From: Lichina pygmaea
Taxonomy: Eukaryota > Ascomycota > Lichinomycetes > Lichinales > Lichinaceae
Direction: 5' to 3'
Length of the DNA: 64,000 bases
Assembly (NCBI GenBank): GCA_963422465.1
Contig: OY730174.1
Location: 3,374,914-3,438,913 of the forward strand
The notes under the pieces were generated by a model that was given only the letters and a program-made list of their open reading frames with translations, was not told the origin of the DNA and searched no databases. The translations under genes were made by a program, and so were the position numbers. Each line of letters opens with the position of its first letter. The first letter of the stretch is position 1. Below, one piece after another: positions 24,328 through 37,800 of this stretch.

Positions 24328-27300
24328 TGTGTTTGGTTGCTCTGTGGCCGAGTCCGCCGTGCATTAGTCGACGGCGGGGTATCCGTCGATGGCGGGGTAC
24401 GGAGAACACAACGGTCCCTTTCCAGATGGCTCTGACAGATATCTCGAGACAGGCACCAGGACGATCATGCAGCCAGCCATGTGCAGACGCAGGTAGCTAA
24501 TGCAGATGAGCCCACTTTGGGATGTCGATGCTTAAGGTCGACGTTGAACGAGTCTGCAAGCCGTTGCTCCCCGCGATGCATGCATGACATGTTGACCTTT
24601 AACCCTTTTGGGATTGGATTATGTAATCGCTGCAGAACTGTTCAACATCCAACGTCTAAGTTTTTTTTAGGTTCCGTCCGTCACCACGACTCTGCCCTGA
24701 TTTCTCAACCACGCAAATCGAGGACTGTGGCCGACACTCACCATCGGGGACCTGGCTCTACCCGGTTGGAAAGGATCATTTAATTATTGTGATGTGTACG
24801 GAGTATGCCCCTCGGAGACATGGCTGTTGTGACAATACGTTCCCAGTACGTAGTACGGTCCGTACGTATCACCAGGATATGCAATCTGCTCCACAGAGCA
24901 TCAATGAGACCCCACCAGAAGCCATCGCAGACACCAATGCCGATACGTGTTGATCTGTCCGCAACGACAAAGAACAATAATCAAACAGACCATCAGAACA
25001 ATTTTTGACCACGTGGAATTCTTGCTTGTCCAAGGGCTACGCTACCATCAAGAAACGTCATCAGAGCTATAGGATCAATTCAGTGACGGACCTGCACACC
25101 GATGTATGCACCTCCCCCCCAGACACCCCGCCAAAGCTCGCAAGGGGCATTGCGGGAAAGCAGAGCTACATGTCAGACTTTGTCGCAGATTTAGCTGCAC
25201 ACTGCAAGTATGTCGTGCATCCCCAGTCGGACGAGGCGTTGCTGCACTCCTCCAGTGCTAATCACACACAGTCAAGACTTGCCGTTGAGCTCACACCGCA
25301 AGGAGAGACAACAGCACGAGCAATTCGAAGGGACGGCTGGAGCCCAACAAACGTCCCACAACTTTCCTCGGGATGCAGGTCCGACCTCGGCGGAGAATCG
25401 GCATGGCTCAGAGACCACCCAGCTAGCACATGACAACAATCAAAGAGACGCGTGCGCCGTCGTAGGTCGCACAAACCAATCCTTGGTGTTTTTTGGCTGC
25501 CGCAACCGGAGGCAGAGCGCAAGACGCCATGCCCAAGCGGGGTTGGTGTTTTAGCCACGATAACTGGCCGCGACCGATGGCTGCGAGCAATCCGAAGAGA
25601 CCAAAGAAAAAAAAGTACAGCGATTCGACCAACGAGGAGTGGCACCTGCGGCTCTGGAGGGACATTGTCAATTGACAGCTGCTGGACGGGATCAAAGCAA
25701 GATTCAAGAGGCACGGAAGTGCGCCTAAGCTACAGGCGTCCTCGCCTGCTGTCGACCAAGGAGAACGGATCCCGTGCCTGCGACGAAGCGTTGCTTTTGC
25801 TCACGGTCCTTCAACAGTGTCGCCATCGAAATACCGCATACAAAAACCATGCACACAAACGCAGCACAACAACACTTATCCAGCCAATACAGTGCTTCCT
25901 AGGCCGAACCCACCCTCCAAAAGTCTTTCGTTGAACCCTGGCTCCATCGTGGGAATGCCGAAGACAATACACGAATAACATACGAGGAGAATACGTTGCG
26001 AAACACCGTGACACCCCAAGCCGCGACTCTGATTTTTCACAGACACTCACTCAACATACCTATGTAGCACTTGCGTACGACTACACGGCTCCGGCTGAGA
26101 GGCGGTGAAGGGGTTGCAACCACGACCTCAACGGCTGCCCGGTAAGGCCGTGCAATCCAAGCTTGTCATCTGGCTTGCCGTGCCTTTGGCGAGCCTGGGC
26201 TGAAGATAAACCGACTGTCACGGATGGGCCGGAAAGCCAAAAGATACGGCTAAATGAGACGAGCCTACCAACTGGACGCCGATTCCGGGTCTCTCAATGG
26301 TCGGAGATCTCTCTGGCTCTGCCAACATACTGTCCCGCTGCTAGTGGTCCGCGGGCTCGGCCGGACATGGGTCGAAGTCGTGGGCTGGGACATCCGGACG
26401 TGGCTCGCAACGACAGGTGACAGGTGCGCGGGGCCGACCGAGACCAAGCTCCCGCGCACTGTACTATCATCGAGCGGCGCCGGGCTCACGAGCTGGCGTA
26501 CCGAAGGCAAGGCCAGGCTTTCGTGGGACATCCCCTTCTTTCGTGGAGGCCAGAGGCCTCGACACGAAGGAGAGGGGATACGATCAATCGCAATCGACTG
26601 GCAGGCCTGGCCACATTCGCACCGGATCGACTCAGATATTGTCCGTACGCATTACCGTACGGAGCATGGAGTACCGACGCCGTTCCACTGCAAGGAGTCA
26701 GCCCATCTCAACACCCCACCGGACTCCGCCTAGGCTTGAAAGCTTACTACCCAAAGAGCGCCAAAGTACGTAAGTACGAAAGTACCTACGTACGTAGCGT
26801 CACTGCACACTCACCGGGTCTCGGCCGTTTGCTCTCTCTCCCGACCGACCCGAACAAATCTCGGGCGTTGCCGCCTTCTGCTGTTGGTGGGGAGTGCCCG
26901 ACGTGGTCGACGCTGATTGGAAGACCACTGGACGTGCCATCGAGCCTCGACCGACTGGACCACGTCGACAGAAAAGGCGACGAGGGGAGATGATCACGAG
27001 AAAGCGAGGGTGGCGGAGGTCCGGTGCCGTCTTCGATGTGGAGAACGAGCGCGGAGGCCCACCCACCAGCGACGGCAGCGGCAGCGATCGAGAAGCAGCG
27101 AGGTCGAAGAAAGAGATCAGCCAAGGGTGACACTGCAGCGGGCGACGTCGTGGTTGGATGGAAGCTCAAGCCAGGAAAGCCGGAGCCAACGGGATGGTCA
27201 TACAGTGTCATAGACGCCCATACGATACGTATTTTCGTACGTATCGTACGTACGGAGTACAGTACACTAGGTACGGGCGTACGGGAGTACGGGAGTACGT

Positions 27301-28165
27301 ACGTACATACTGTACGTACCGCACAGCGGATGGGATGACCTGTCGGTCTTTCGGCAGAGCCTGGAGCGCTTTTCCTCCGCCACAAGGAAGAACCTGTCAG
27401 GGATCTACAGCACAGTATTCCTGGAGCCCCCCGCTCAGGGGGATGGGGGGGGGGGGGGGGGCAGCATTCGGGTGCGTCATCAGCGGCCGACTGCCAATCT
27501 GCCAGTACCCGTGGCTGCATATGCAAAAGAGCGCATCGAAACCCGAACCGAGCGTTCGGCCGAGGCGAAGAGCAACGTTTGCAATATCCGTGCCCCGTGA
27601 AGGTTCGGTTGGGGGGGGGGGGGGGGGGGGAGGGGCCTCCGGGACGTCCATCCGGGGAACGAATAGTCATGCAATGATCTGCGTGTAGTACGACACTACG
27701 ACTCTTGACCTCCAAAACCATAGCTCTTCTGGCAGATGTGGACAGTCACCCGGGGAGTCTTGATCTCAGACGATCGTCAAGAAGCATGGAACAGCCTGGA
27801 CCGGTGTTAGACTTTGCCGATCTCCGCTCCAGGGGGGGGACTCGCAAAGCACATCTACTCCAGCTAGATCCAACAGATCATCAACCGAGCCCTGGGGGGT
27901 TTGACTCGCGAAAAGAGAAAGGAAGGATGGTACGAGTCATTTCCTCTCGACGGCGGGGGCTCCATCCGCTCCGGCCCGGCAGACGCTCGGCCACGGCGAA
28001 AAGAAAGCGCAGCACGCGAGGGCTGACGATGGGTCTCCGAGGACGAGCGTCCAAAAGAGACGCAGTGCGAGCTTAATCTTGCATCTGCATCGCGCGAGTG
28101 TTGCGTGCGGTGTGCGTGGGAGATCACTGCAGGGACAGACGGATCTGGGGGATGGAACGTTGTCG

Positions 28166-28204
<39 letters not shown>

Positions 28205-29055
28205 TCGTCGTTACAGTGCGAGGAAACGCTCTGAGGCGCGCTGAAACTCGGCCTTGAGAAGCCACGGAGCAGTCACGCACATGATTCGGTCGTACGGCGC
28301 TAGGCTTGGATGGATCACGAGTTCATCCCCAATAATGGATGGGAGATATCGTTGCAATTTCGGCTTTCCGAGGAATGCGCCCTGGTGTGGAGACGGAGAG
28401 AGTCCAGCGCCACGACAGGAACACATCAGACGGATCTGCGATGGCACAGAGAAATGTGCGATTCGGCTTGGGATGTCATCAGTTCGGGCTCGCACCGGTG
28501 CCCCCTCCAACAGCGCCGTCGAGCGTTCGACATCAGAAACGTTCCGGCCTTCCTCGCGAACCAGCGAGAGGCGGCGAGGGAAGGAAAGAAAGGGTGCGAA
28601 GCTCCGAGACGGGAAGTGCGGTCAATAATTGAAGGGTCGATGAATCCGCTCTCTCGTCGATCCAAGCCGGTTTGATGTCGGAGGGGGCCTCCTATCGAGC
28701 CGTGAAGGTGGAGCATCGCCCTCTCTCTCTCTCTCTCCCTCTCTCTCTTACGGCGCTTGTCTCCGAGAGCCGTGCCAACGCACCGATCATCCAACATGCT
28801 TTCGCTTGGAGCAACGAGGAGGGTCGGGACGCTGAACCTCGGTCACAAAACACCAGCCGGTCTGGTCCAAGAGGCTCAGGTCAGGTGCCGGAGAAGAGGG
28901 GGCTGGGGTGTGTGTGGGGGGCGCGGCCAGCCCCCAGCTCCCGTCAGATCCTGGACCGACTTTCCCGGGGGCGCACGAGTAGGTTGCGACGTGGGTGCCA
29001 ATGCGCCCAACGGCTGCGATTGAACTCGAGCCAAGCGCCGTCGGGCCACCCTTAC
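24328..29055. other. Gene-poor spacer, left part
   Basis: No frame in this stretch carries a motif I recognise. It contains moderately AT-rich DNA at 24500-26100, GTAC clusters at 26640-26800 and 27225-27320, poly-G runs at 27445-27461 and 27611-27630, a GTC tract near 28160-28208, and a CT tract near 28722-28748. Short, poorly conserved or non-coding genes could be missed. Confidence 0.5.
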
Positions 29056-29056
29056 C

Positions 29057-29119
29057 GTACGGAAGTACGGAAGTACGGAAGTACGGAAGTACGGAAGTAC
29101 GGAAGTACGTACTTCCGTA
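29057..29119. repeat. Tandem GGAAGTAC octamers ending in an inverted copy
   Basis: Six head-to-tail GGAAGTAC units run from about 29057 and are followed by GTACTTCC in inverse orientation, so the right end forms a perfect hairpin. It belongs to the dispersed GTAC family of the window. Confidence 0.9.
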
Positions 29120-30085
29120 TGTACGTATGTACTGTAGGCGTACCTCGTACGCCGTACTGCCGTAAGGAGGGTTGGATCGCCCGACTTCCCCTCCTGCGCA
29201 TCACGTGACGAGGACTGAGCCCTCGACCAGATCATGACCCCCATCGCCAAAGAGTAGGTTTCAACATCGTGTCTGCCATCGGCGAGAAGGGGTCTCGGCC
29301 GACCGAACAAGATGAGGAACGGAGCACTTTCGTGGTCGACGGATTTCGATCCCACGACGATCCTCGTGCTCATCGTCTTCGTGGCTGACACAGTCAGAGC
29401 TGAGCTGGAACACACGACCCAGGTTGCGATGTGCTCGGCATTTGCTGCCGTGGGGCTAACCCAGCACAGAAGTACATACTCGTACAGTACGCACGTGACG
29501 TACCTTCCGTGCCTTTGCACCGACAGCCGAAAGAGGGGACTCTACAGTAGACCGTCGCAAAGAAGGACAGCTGCATCCGTATACAGAGGTACGTATGGGT
29601 ACATACGTACAGAGTACAGATCACAGGTCGACTTGGGGGGGGGGGGGGGGAAATCGTAGGCTCAAGCCAGCGAATGTCCGATATTGGCCGAATTCTGTGC
29701 TTCTAATTACTCGTACATGAGTACAGTGTCACGACACAAGTCTGCGTACACCTGTACAAGCTGTCAGCTGCTACTTTCATAAGTAATACCACTAGATTGA
29801 CGGGCTATACCAGTAACGATAAGCAGCTATGTATTGATTCTCCAGAGTAAGCCGAGGTAGATTTTGTATGGAGGTGCACGCAGACTTTTGTCGTGCCACC
29901 GTACCATCTCTGAAGTCGAACGGCGATCAAGCAGGACTTATGGAACGTCTGTCTTTCAACTGCTCATCGTCATTTGTTCGAACAGTACCCGGCGAAAAGC
30001 CAGCTTACTCAGCAGTATCGGCCCACCGTCGTTGTTGCCGACAACTTGGAAAAGAGTCAACCGACAGGCCAATCCTCACACTTAC

Positions 30086-30087
<2 letters not shown>

Positions 30088-30123
<36 letters not shown>
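30088..30123. repeat. CA dinucleotide microsatellite
   Basis: About 18 CA units, with one imperfect unit at the left edge. Confidence 0.9.
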
Positions 30124-30128
<5 letters not shown>

Positions 30129-33100
30129 TATTCAGGAGTATAAGTCCTGCTACGTATTACTGTACATACGTACGTACGTACAGTGAGCAGCTGGCAAGCA
30201 ACACCCTCGGCGGCTGAATCTCTTGCGTCTGAGATCCTTGGCAGCTCTTCTCGGAAAGGGAAACGACGCGACAAAAGCAAGAAGGACCGAGACACTCAGA
30301 TACCGGAGATAAGAGATGGAAGGTGGCGTTCTATTTCCACCTGTTTCTACGTACCGCCGTACGTACATACGTATGTACGGAAGTACAGCTCCGCAACCGC
30401 ACAGGTTGCACTTGCCGTCTGTCGAGCACTTACGAAGCTCACTGCAAGGCCTGGACGATCAAGAAGAAGCCAGGGACGACAACGCCGGTCGACTTGATCT
30501 CCCAAGCACGACGCGCTGCTGCTCGACATCTCTCCCTCTCTCTCTCTCTTCTTTCACCGAGTACGCACTCGGTGCCTACGAGGCATTCCTCATCCGTTCT
30601 ACGTATGTACTCTCTTCCAGATCAGCTGCAGCCATTTCCTTCGAGATTCTCTATCGATACTCGGTATGCTTACGTCAATTGCTTGCGGTCCACTGGAAGC
30701 AAGCTTAATTCGATTTGTACAGCGAGTGCATACGGCCCGTCGTACGTAGAGTCCGCTGGCTCGAAGACACGGAAGTTTCAGCCGCAGAATCGCTTCGTTC
30801 ATGTGCAGCACAATCGTGGCCACATTTAGCGCTCGGTCGGATCGGCTGCGCGGCTACGTATCGTACGAGGGCACTCGTACGTACGTAGGCGCCGCGCAGA
30901 ACTTCCATGCTTCACCGTTGACGCCCAGCAGCGGCCTCTCGATCCCGGTGGACGGCCAAGGCCGACCCTCGACCGTCGTCCGCAACGGCAGACAAGCCAC
31001 CGAAGCCAAAACGGCGGCAAGAAATTTCCGCAGTCGCAGGCAATCGGAGCAGGGACCGGCCCCCGCCGTCGATTTCGCCCGCCTACCGGGACAGGCCGGC
31101 CAGGTCGTCGTCGATGACCCGCATCGACCTTCCTCCCAGCCTGCCACCCCCACCACACCTCCGTCGAGATCGAAGGGCTGGCCGCCCACCTTCGACGACC
31201 AATCCCGGCTCTTGGCCGCCGAAAAACGAACGAGGACGGACGGAAGGAAGTGCGGCCGAAGAGGAATGTCGACCCGGCCGACCAAGGACGAGCCAATCGA
31301 CCGCGACGGACGGCGAAACGAACGGCGAACGGATCGCCTCGAGCTCACTGTCACGTCCGCTCGTTCGGCCCCGTTGCTTTTTCGGCTGGGTCCCTTCTCC
31401 CTTCCACCCTTACAGCACCTTCGTCGGGCCATGCCGGCCGGAGTGGGGACGGGCGTCGCTCGAGTGCTTCCGCTGCGAATGGCGATGGTCGCGCGGACCG
31501 CGGCCGGCACGAGTGTGGTACCGCGAGTACGTACTGCCCACATACGTACGGCGAAGGAAGAGCGGCCACGACGTGGTGTCGTGTCTCCGTCCGTGCCTTC
31601 CTCGTCCGGTCCTCTCTCTCTGGCGAGGACTGCGGGCCAGGTCTCAGGCTGCCCTTCCGAAGCGGGACCCTCGGTGTGCGACCGATACGGCCAACGACAC
31701 ATGAATAGACGAACGGGCCCACCTGCGCGACTTGCGGGCTCGAACGGTATGCGGCCGCCATCTACGGAAGTAGGTACTGTACGGTACTGTAGCTTCCTGC
31801 AGGACCCGGGCCCGGCTCTCCGACACACACACGCTACGAGGGCTACAGCTTCTGCGCCGCGCATTGAACACTCCACACGTCTGGGGAGAAGAGAAGGGTC
31901 ATCTCCGTGCCCTCGACAGAGGGGGGAAACGGTGCGGTGACGCGACGCGTCAGAGCACGCACGCCGGGCGCAAGAACGTCCATCGCGGCGACGACGGAAT
32001 CCGGATGCCGAAAGCGAGTGCCACTAGGTCGCACACGACGAGCGGCCGCTCTCAATCTTATTGTGGAGGGTGTCTGAGCAGGGCCAGCCCCCCTGATCCC
32101 TGGAGTCCTCGCCTCCACCTCCCCTGCTTGATCGACCTGCCTCCCTCGACCCTCGTCAGGTCAGGCCCGTCGTCGAAAGAGAGATGGCCGAGCGAGGGGG
32201 AGGGGAGGGGAGTGAGGGAAGACCCCGGCAAGAGTCCCCCCCTCCCCCTCTCTCCTACCTTCTACCAGGGTCCAACCCTGGCATCCGTCTCGGTCGGAAG
32301 GCGAGGGCTGCGATAACGGGAAGAGTCGAGGCACAAGTCATACGGGCGTGTACTATACTTATTCGCGGCCTCGTACGTTTGTGCGTTCGGTTCGTTCTGC
32401 GTTCCGTGCCGTCGATTGGACTGGAAGGCGATCGACGACCAGGGGTCCAGGGAGCTCCCGGGCCATTCCACCTTCGGTCTCGCAGCGCACCGGGGCGGGG
32501 GGGGGGCGCCGGGAGGGCAGAGAACATGCAAAGAGATCGGCTGCTGCGAGTCGTCTTGGACACAGGAACAAGAGCCCGACGAGGCGACGGCGTGGCCGTG
32601 TCTCCCGTCTCTCCGCGTGTGGGGTGTGCGGCGCACGCCAGCGAAAAGAAAAGAAGGCCTGAGCGAGCGGCGTGGTGCGGCAGGAGGAACGACAGCTGGA
32701 AACGGGCGTGACCGGTCCGGCGCGGCGGCCAGGTCAAAGACGTGAGAAGACGGTCTAGATGGACTTGGGTCTCGTCCTTTCCTTCCCTCTCCTCTCTCTC
32801 TCTCTCTCTCTCTACCTTGCGATAGTGGTATGGTTCTCGTCTCCCGTGGCTCGAGTGCCCTCCTTGGCTCGGCCTGGTTGCTTCTTCGTCGGGGGGGGGG
32901 GGGGGGGGGGGACCGTTCTCTCTACTTCTCCTCGGCGCGGCTATCACGACGAACGGTAGCAGCCACATGCGTGCTGCGTTTGGCTGCCGGGTGCTCGTTG
33001 GTCGGTGCTGGATGGTCGCGCCAGCGTGCGGAGTATTCCGTGCTTTTGGACGGCCCCGTCCCGACCTTGGTGTCGTCCCTGCGTCGGGCGGCAATGGTCC

Positions 33101-33472
33101 ATGGACGGGGAGAATTTCTTCTTCTTCTGCTGCTGCTGCTGCTGCTGCTTCATCCTCCTCTTCTTCGTCGACGACGATGAGAGGGGTCTCCTCCTGACGG
33201 CTTTGGGAAAGGGAGACGCGTGCGCCGAGGGGATCATAGACGGAGAGGAGGCAGCGCGTCGTCTCGGTGGAGAAGGGAGCAAACAAACAATAGTCCAGGT
33301 GTACGGCCGGAGCTCCGATTCGATATCGGAGTGCGTATGTACTCCGTCGTCCTCTCACCGGCCGGTGCAGCTGTATGACGACGAAGAAAGGCCAGCATTC
33401 GATTCGATTCGATTCGACATCCTATCTGATATCGGGACGTCGATCAAGTCCTCAGCCGAGCGGGGCCGCCGC

Positions 33473-33503
<31 letters not shown>

Positions 33504-34455
33504 GGCGAGTTCCTGACTAGAGGTCGTCGTCGACATCTCGCATCCCGCGCCCGGCCAGGCCAAGGAGGCACAGCCAAGGCCTTGGCAACGGACGGAGGGG
33601 CGAAAGTCCCGAGCGATCGACCGCACCCGTACGTACTCGTACGTACATACGTACGGAGTACATACGCACCTACATACGGACGTACGCACTGTGCGCGCGG
33701 TGCATCCAGCTGCACCCCGATCAGTCCCACTACCACGGACTGCCCAGCAGAGTTACCACCGCCACTCTCTCTCTCTCTCTCTGTCTCTCTCGCCCAAGCA
33801 TCACCTGGAGCTACGGTACGTACATACCTACATACCTACGAGTACGCCTACAGTACCCTCCCTACAGCATGTACGTAACGTACAGTTCCCGCACAGGCCA
33901 TTGACACGTCTGCAGCCCACCACCACCACCACCACCACCTCTTCCAGCCCTCGGAAAACCCGGTCGTTTGCTGTCCCTCACTTATACCCTCCCCTTCGAG
34001 AACGCCCCCAGAGAACGCCATCCGGACGAGAGAGCCCGACCGGCCAACGATCCGCCCTCTGTCCGTCTGCTGCTTGCCACCGTCCTTCTGCCCCTCGGCT
34101 CCGCTGTTCTCTGCGCCCGCGCCCGCGCGCGACGGACCGGCTCTCGTTGATTGATCGATTGCGCCTCGTCGACGTGCGCCGTCCGCAACCCGGTACGGTT
34201 TGACTTCGGCCGTTGCGGCCAACCCGCCGTTTTCCTGCAGCTGCCGCATCGAACTCCGGACGTCGCGACCTCTCGCCCTTTGGACGATCGAGTGCTTGTT
34301 GCCCTCGTCGATCTCTCGCGCTCGCCTCCGCGCGCGCGCGCGCGCGCGCCCTCCTCCGTCGTCCGCCCATCTTGGCGTCGTCTTCGTCCGTCTGCGACCG
34401 TGTCCGGTCGTGTCGCGGCCGGAAGAGAGCTCGCTCGGCGCGCACCGCTCCCTAG

Positions 34456-34940
34456 ACCGTCGTCGAGGAGAGGACCGAGAGGAGAGGCGCGGGCGTCGAC
34501 CGACGGCCGGTTGGGATCACGGCGACTGAAGGGAGCAGAATCTCCATCCTCGGCGGATCCGTCCGCCGCGCAGCCGGAACGCTGGAGCTGCCATCGATTG
34601 CTCAGGTCCCGACGCGAGGCCCGGTGGACCTGCCGTGGTACCATCAACCCCATCACCATCAGCAGTCCCACCACCACCAACACAACCAACACAACCACCA
34701 GAACCACCAGAACCACCACAACCACCACCACCACCACCACCACCACCACGGTCATCAGCTCCTCCGCCGATCGTCCTCGTCGTCGTCGACCTCGTCCGGC
34801 TTCGGCGGTCGACTGCCGTCGCCGGCCCTGCCGCAGCTGCACCTCCAGTCGCTGCTGGGCACCGGTCCTCCCGTAGCGCTGGCCGGCTCGCGCCCGCCCT
34901 TGGACGGAAGCAGCCTCGTCGCTTCCTCGTCGCCGTCGCT

Positions 34941-34991
<51 letters not shown>

Positions 34992-35295
34992 CGCCGCTGC
35001 CGCTGCCGCCGCTGCCGCCGCCGCCGCCGCCGCCGCAGCCGATCGCTTCGAACCGGGCCTCGCCTACAAGACGCGCTCGCCGGGTCCTCGCCCGGTCGAG
35101 ATCGCGACCGCGACGGCGGCAACGACGACGACGACGACGACGCAGTTTCCACCCTCGCCGCCGCCGGACACGCCGCCCTACGGGATCGGCCACTCGCCCA
35201 ACCTGAGCGACACGTACGGCCCCGGCCCGGGCCCGTACGCGCATCCGCATCACCATCACCATCCCCATTCCCACCCGCACGCGCACGCCGGCGGC
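34456..35295 (+). other. ATG-less in-frame leader of stuA, His/Ser/Ala-rich if translated
   Basis: The stuA frame stays open for 280 codons upstream of the chosen ATG, back to a TAG at 34453-34455. I find no in-frame ATG in it. If read, it would encode a His/Gln/Asn-rich tract (CAC repeats at about 34650-34750), poly-Ser and poly-Ala. It is more likely untranslated leader, but non-AUG initiation or an upstream spliced ATG is possible. Confidence 0.45.
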
Positions 35296-37763
35296 ATGGA
35301 CCAGTCGCAGTCTTACATCGACCTCCATCAATCGCACATGTCGGCCGCGGGCCAGCCCTCGGCGCCGCAGACGACGACCTCCGGCGGCATCGGCCACTAC
35401 TCCCAGTACGGCCATCCGCCTCTGCTCCAGCCGGGGCCCGGCTCGGCGTACTCGCCCTCGCAGGGTTCGTACGGTCAATACCCCTACCCGAATGGCGTCA
35501 GTTCGCCGCAGAGCGCCGCCGCCGCCGCCGCCGCCGCCGCGAACCCGCACGTACCGACCCAACTGCTGCCCTTGCCCGGTAAGGCCGACCCCCCCCCCCC
35601 CCCCCCCCCCTCTTCTCCCTCTCCTCTCCTCTCCCCTCCCCTACCCTTCCGTCTGTCCCTCTCCTGTTTCCGGCGTCGAACGATCGAGGGCGCTCGAAAC
35701 GCTGACCGGGATCGTCGTCGGGGCGGCCCCTTTAGCGATGACGGCGGCGTCGCAACCCCCGCCGGGCCCTGGGGCCGTCCAGGCCACCCAGCCTTATCAT
35801 CCGCAACCGATGGACACGACAGGGCAGGTGGCGCCGCAGGGCATGAAGCCGAGGGTGACGGCGACGCTCTGGGAGGATGAGGGGAGCCTGTGCTTCCAGG
35901 TCGAGGCCAAGGGCATATGTGTCGCTCGACGAGAGGGTGAGCGCCGCCCTTCCGACCTCGAGGCGGCCGTAGACGAAGGCGTGCCACCTCGCTGACCGAC
36001 CGACCGACCCCGGGCAGACAATCACATGATCAACGGCACCAAGTTGCTGAACGTGGCCGGCATGACTCGAGGTCGTCGAGACGGCATACTCAAGAGCGAG
36101 AAGATGAGGCACGTCGTCAAGATCGGGCCGATGCATCTCAAAGGCGTCTGGTACGTGTATCGGTCGTCGCGAACCCCCCCCCCCCCCCCCCCACCGCACA
36201 ACCTTTTGCGTCGGCCGCGTCGCGGTAGGCTGACACTCCCTCGGTCCGGAACCGATCAGGATCCCCTTCGAGCGCGCCTTGGACTTTGCCAACCGCGAGA
36301 AGATCACGCATCTGCTCTACCCGCTCTTCGTCCACAACATCGGTGCCCTGCTCTACCAGTCGCCGGGGCACAACCGTACGAACGCCGTCATGGCCGCGGC
36401 CGAGCGCCGCCGCCTCGACCAACGTGCGCCGCAGGCGCCGCAGCACCACCACCACCACTCGATGCAGCCCAACATGGGCGCGCACATGCCGGCGCCACCG
36501 CACTCCTCCGCCGGCGCCGGCGCGGCAGGCGTCGCCGCGGTCGCCGCCCAGCCCGGCCCCGGCCCCGGCCCCGGCCCCGGCCCCGGCCCCGGCCCCGGCC
36601 GGCCCATGCTCGAACGCGCCCAGACGTTCCCGACCCCGCCCGCCAGCGCCCACAGCATCATCGGCGTCAGCGGCGCGGACGGAGGCTACCCGTGGACCGG
36701 CCAGACCATGGCCGGGCCGCAGGGAAACCCGCCCCTGTCCGTCGACATCGGCCTGAGCAACGCCCGGTCGCTGTCGTCGACCCCGGCCACGACGCCGCCG
36801 GGGACGGGGATGCAATCGACGCCGCAGTACCCCAACGCCAACGGCCAGGCCTACGACGCCAGCCGGCCGACGGCGTACTCGGCCCCGCCGGCGTCGCACA
36901 ACGCCCACTACGGCGCCCCGAGCGCGAACCGGTACGGACAGCCGATCCAGACGAACCCGTACGTGAAGCACGAGATGCGGCCGCCGGCGACTCGGGGGCC
37001 CGGATCGGTGTCGGAGCCGGACCGCGGCCTGGACGTCAAGGCGCCCGACGCGCTGGCCGGCCACGGCGGCGCCGGCGCCGGCGCCGGCGCCGGCGCCGAC
37101 GGCCTGAACCACGGTGCCGCCGACGAGGACGACGAGGCCGACCACGAGCACGAGGCCGAATACGGCCACGACAACCACCCGGCCGCTCACGCCTACAACG
37201 GCCCTCGCGCCTCGTACGGCTACGGCGCCGGCTCGACCGTGGGCTCGATGCCGTCGGACCACGCCCACCTGTCGCCCGAGTTGACGGGCTCGCCAAAGGC
37301 GAACGCGTCCGGACGAGCGACGCCCCGGGCCACGTCGTCCCAGTGGAGTTCGACCGGGTACAGCACACCGCCGCGACCGCAGCAGCCATCGTCGAGCAAC
37401 CTGTACAACGTAGTGAGCCACGATCCGCTCGGAGCGGGTGCCAACGGCGTGACGACGGCGGCCGAGGCCTACCCGTCGCAGCTGGGCCTGGCCGGTCCGA
37501 TGCAGTCGGGGTACGGTTCGCAGCCGCAGCCGCAGCCGCAGCAGCCGCAGCAGCCGCAGCAGCAGCACACGATGGCCAACGGCTCGGCCGCCGGCTCGAA
37601 CAAGCGCATGCGTGAATTGGACGACGAGCCCCCCGCCCGCGCTTCCCCGCGTCCGTCGAGCCGAGGGGCGACGGCGGCCGAGGCGGGCGGTGAGATGGAC
37701 GGTCTGAAGCGACGCAAGACCCTCGGCGGCGAAACCCCGCTGCCGTTGGGTGGTGGTGGTGGT

Positions 37764-37800
<37 letters not shown>

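Larger units (their letters stand above)
29120..35295. other. Gene-poor spacer, right part: long stuA upstream region
   Basis: Six kilobases directly upstream of stuA hold many GTAC clusters (29470-29620, 30150-30190, 30340-30390, 33620-33690, 33810-33880), a CA tract at 30088-30123, poly-G runs at 29635-29650 and 32891-32911, and CT tracts. Long frames here (for example 30801-31940 plus and 32255-33358 minus) overlap on both strands, run through the repeats, and look like artefacts of GC-rich DNA. Developmental APSES genes are known for long leaders with upstream ORFs, and this region fits that. Confidence 0.5.

Noticed and set aside
25493-25675. Small frame with a basic PKRPKKKKYSD segment
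   Set aside because: It is only about 60 codons with no conserved context, and a basic run alone is not enough.
30801-31940. 379-codon plus-strand frame
   Set aside because: It runs through GTAC repeats and GC-rich DNA, overlaps a 340-codon frame on the other strand, and resembles no family.
32255-33358. 367-codon minus-strand frame
   Set aside because: It includes translations of CT, poly-G and GCA repeats, and no conserved block is visible.
33982-35562. 526-codon minus-strand open frame opposite the stuA leader and first exon
   Set aside because: It is Arg/Gly/Val-rich and is the mirror of triplet repeats and stuA coding sequence. It has no motif, and stuA on the other strand is certain.
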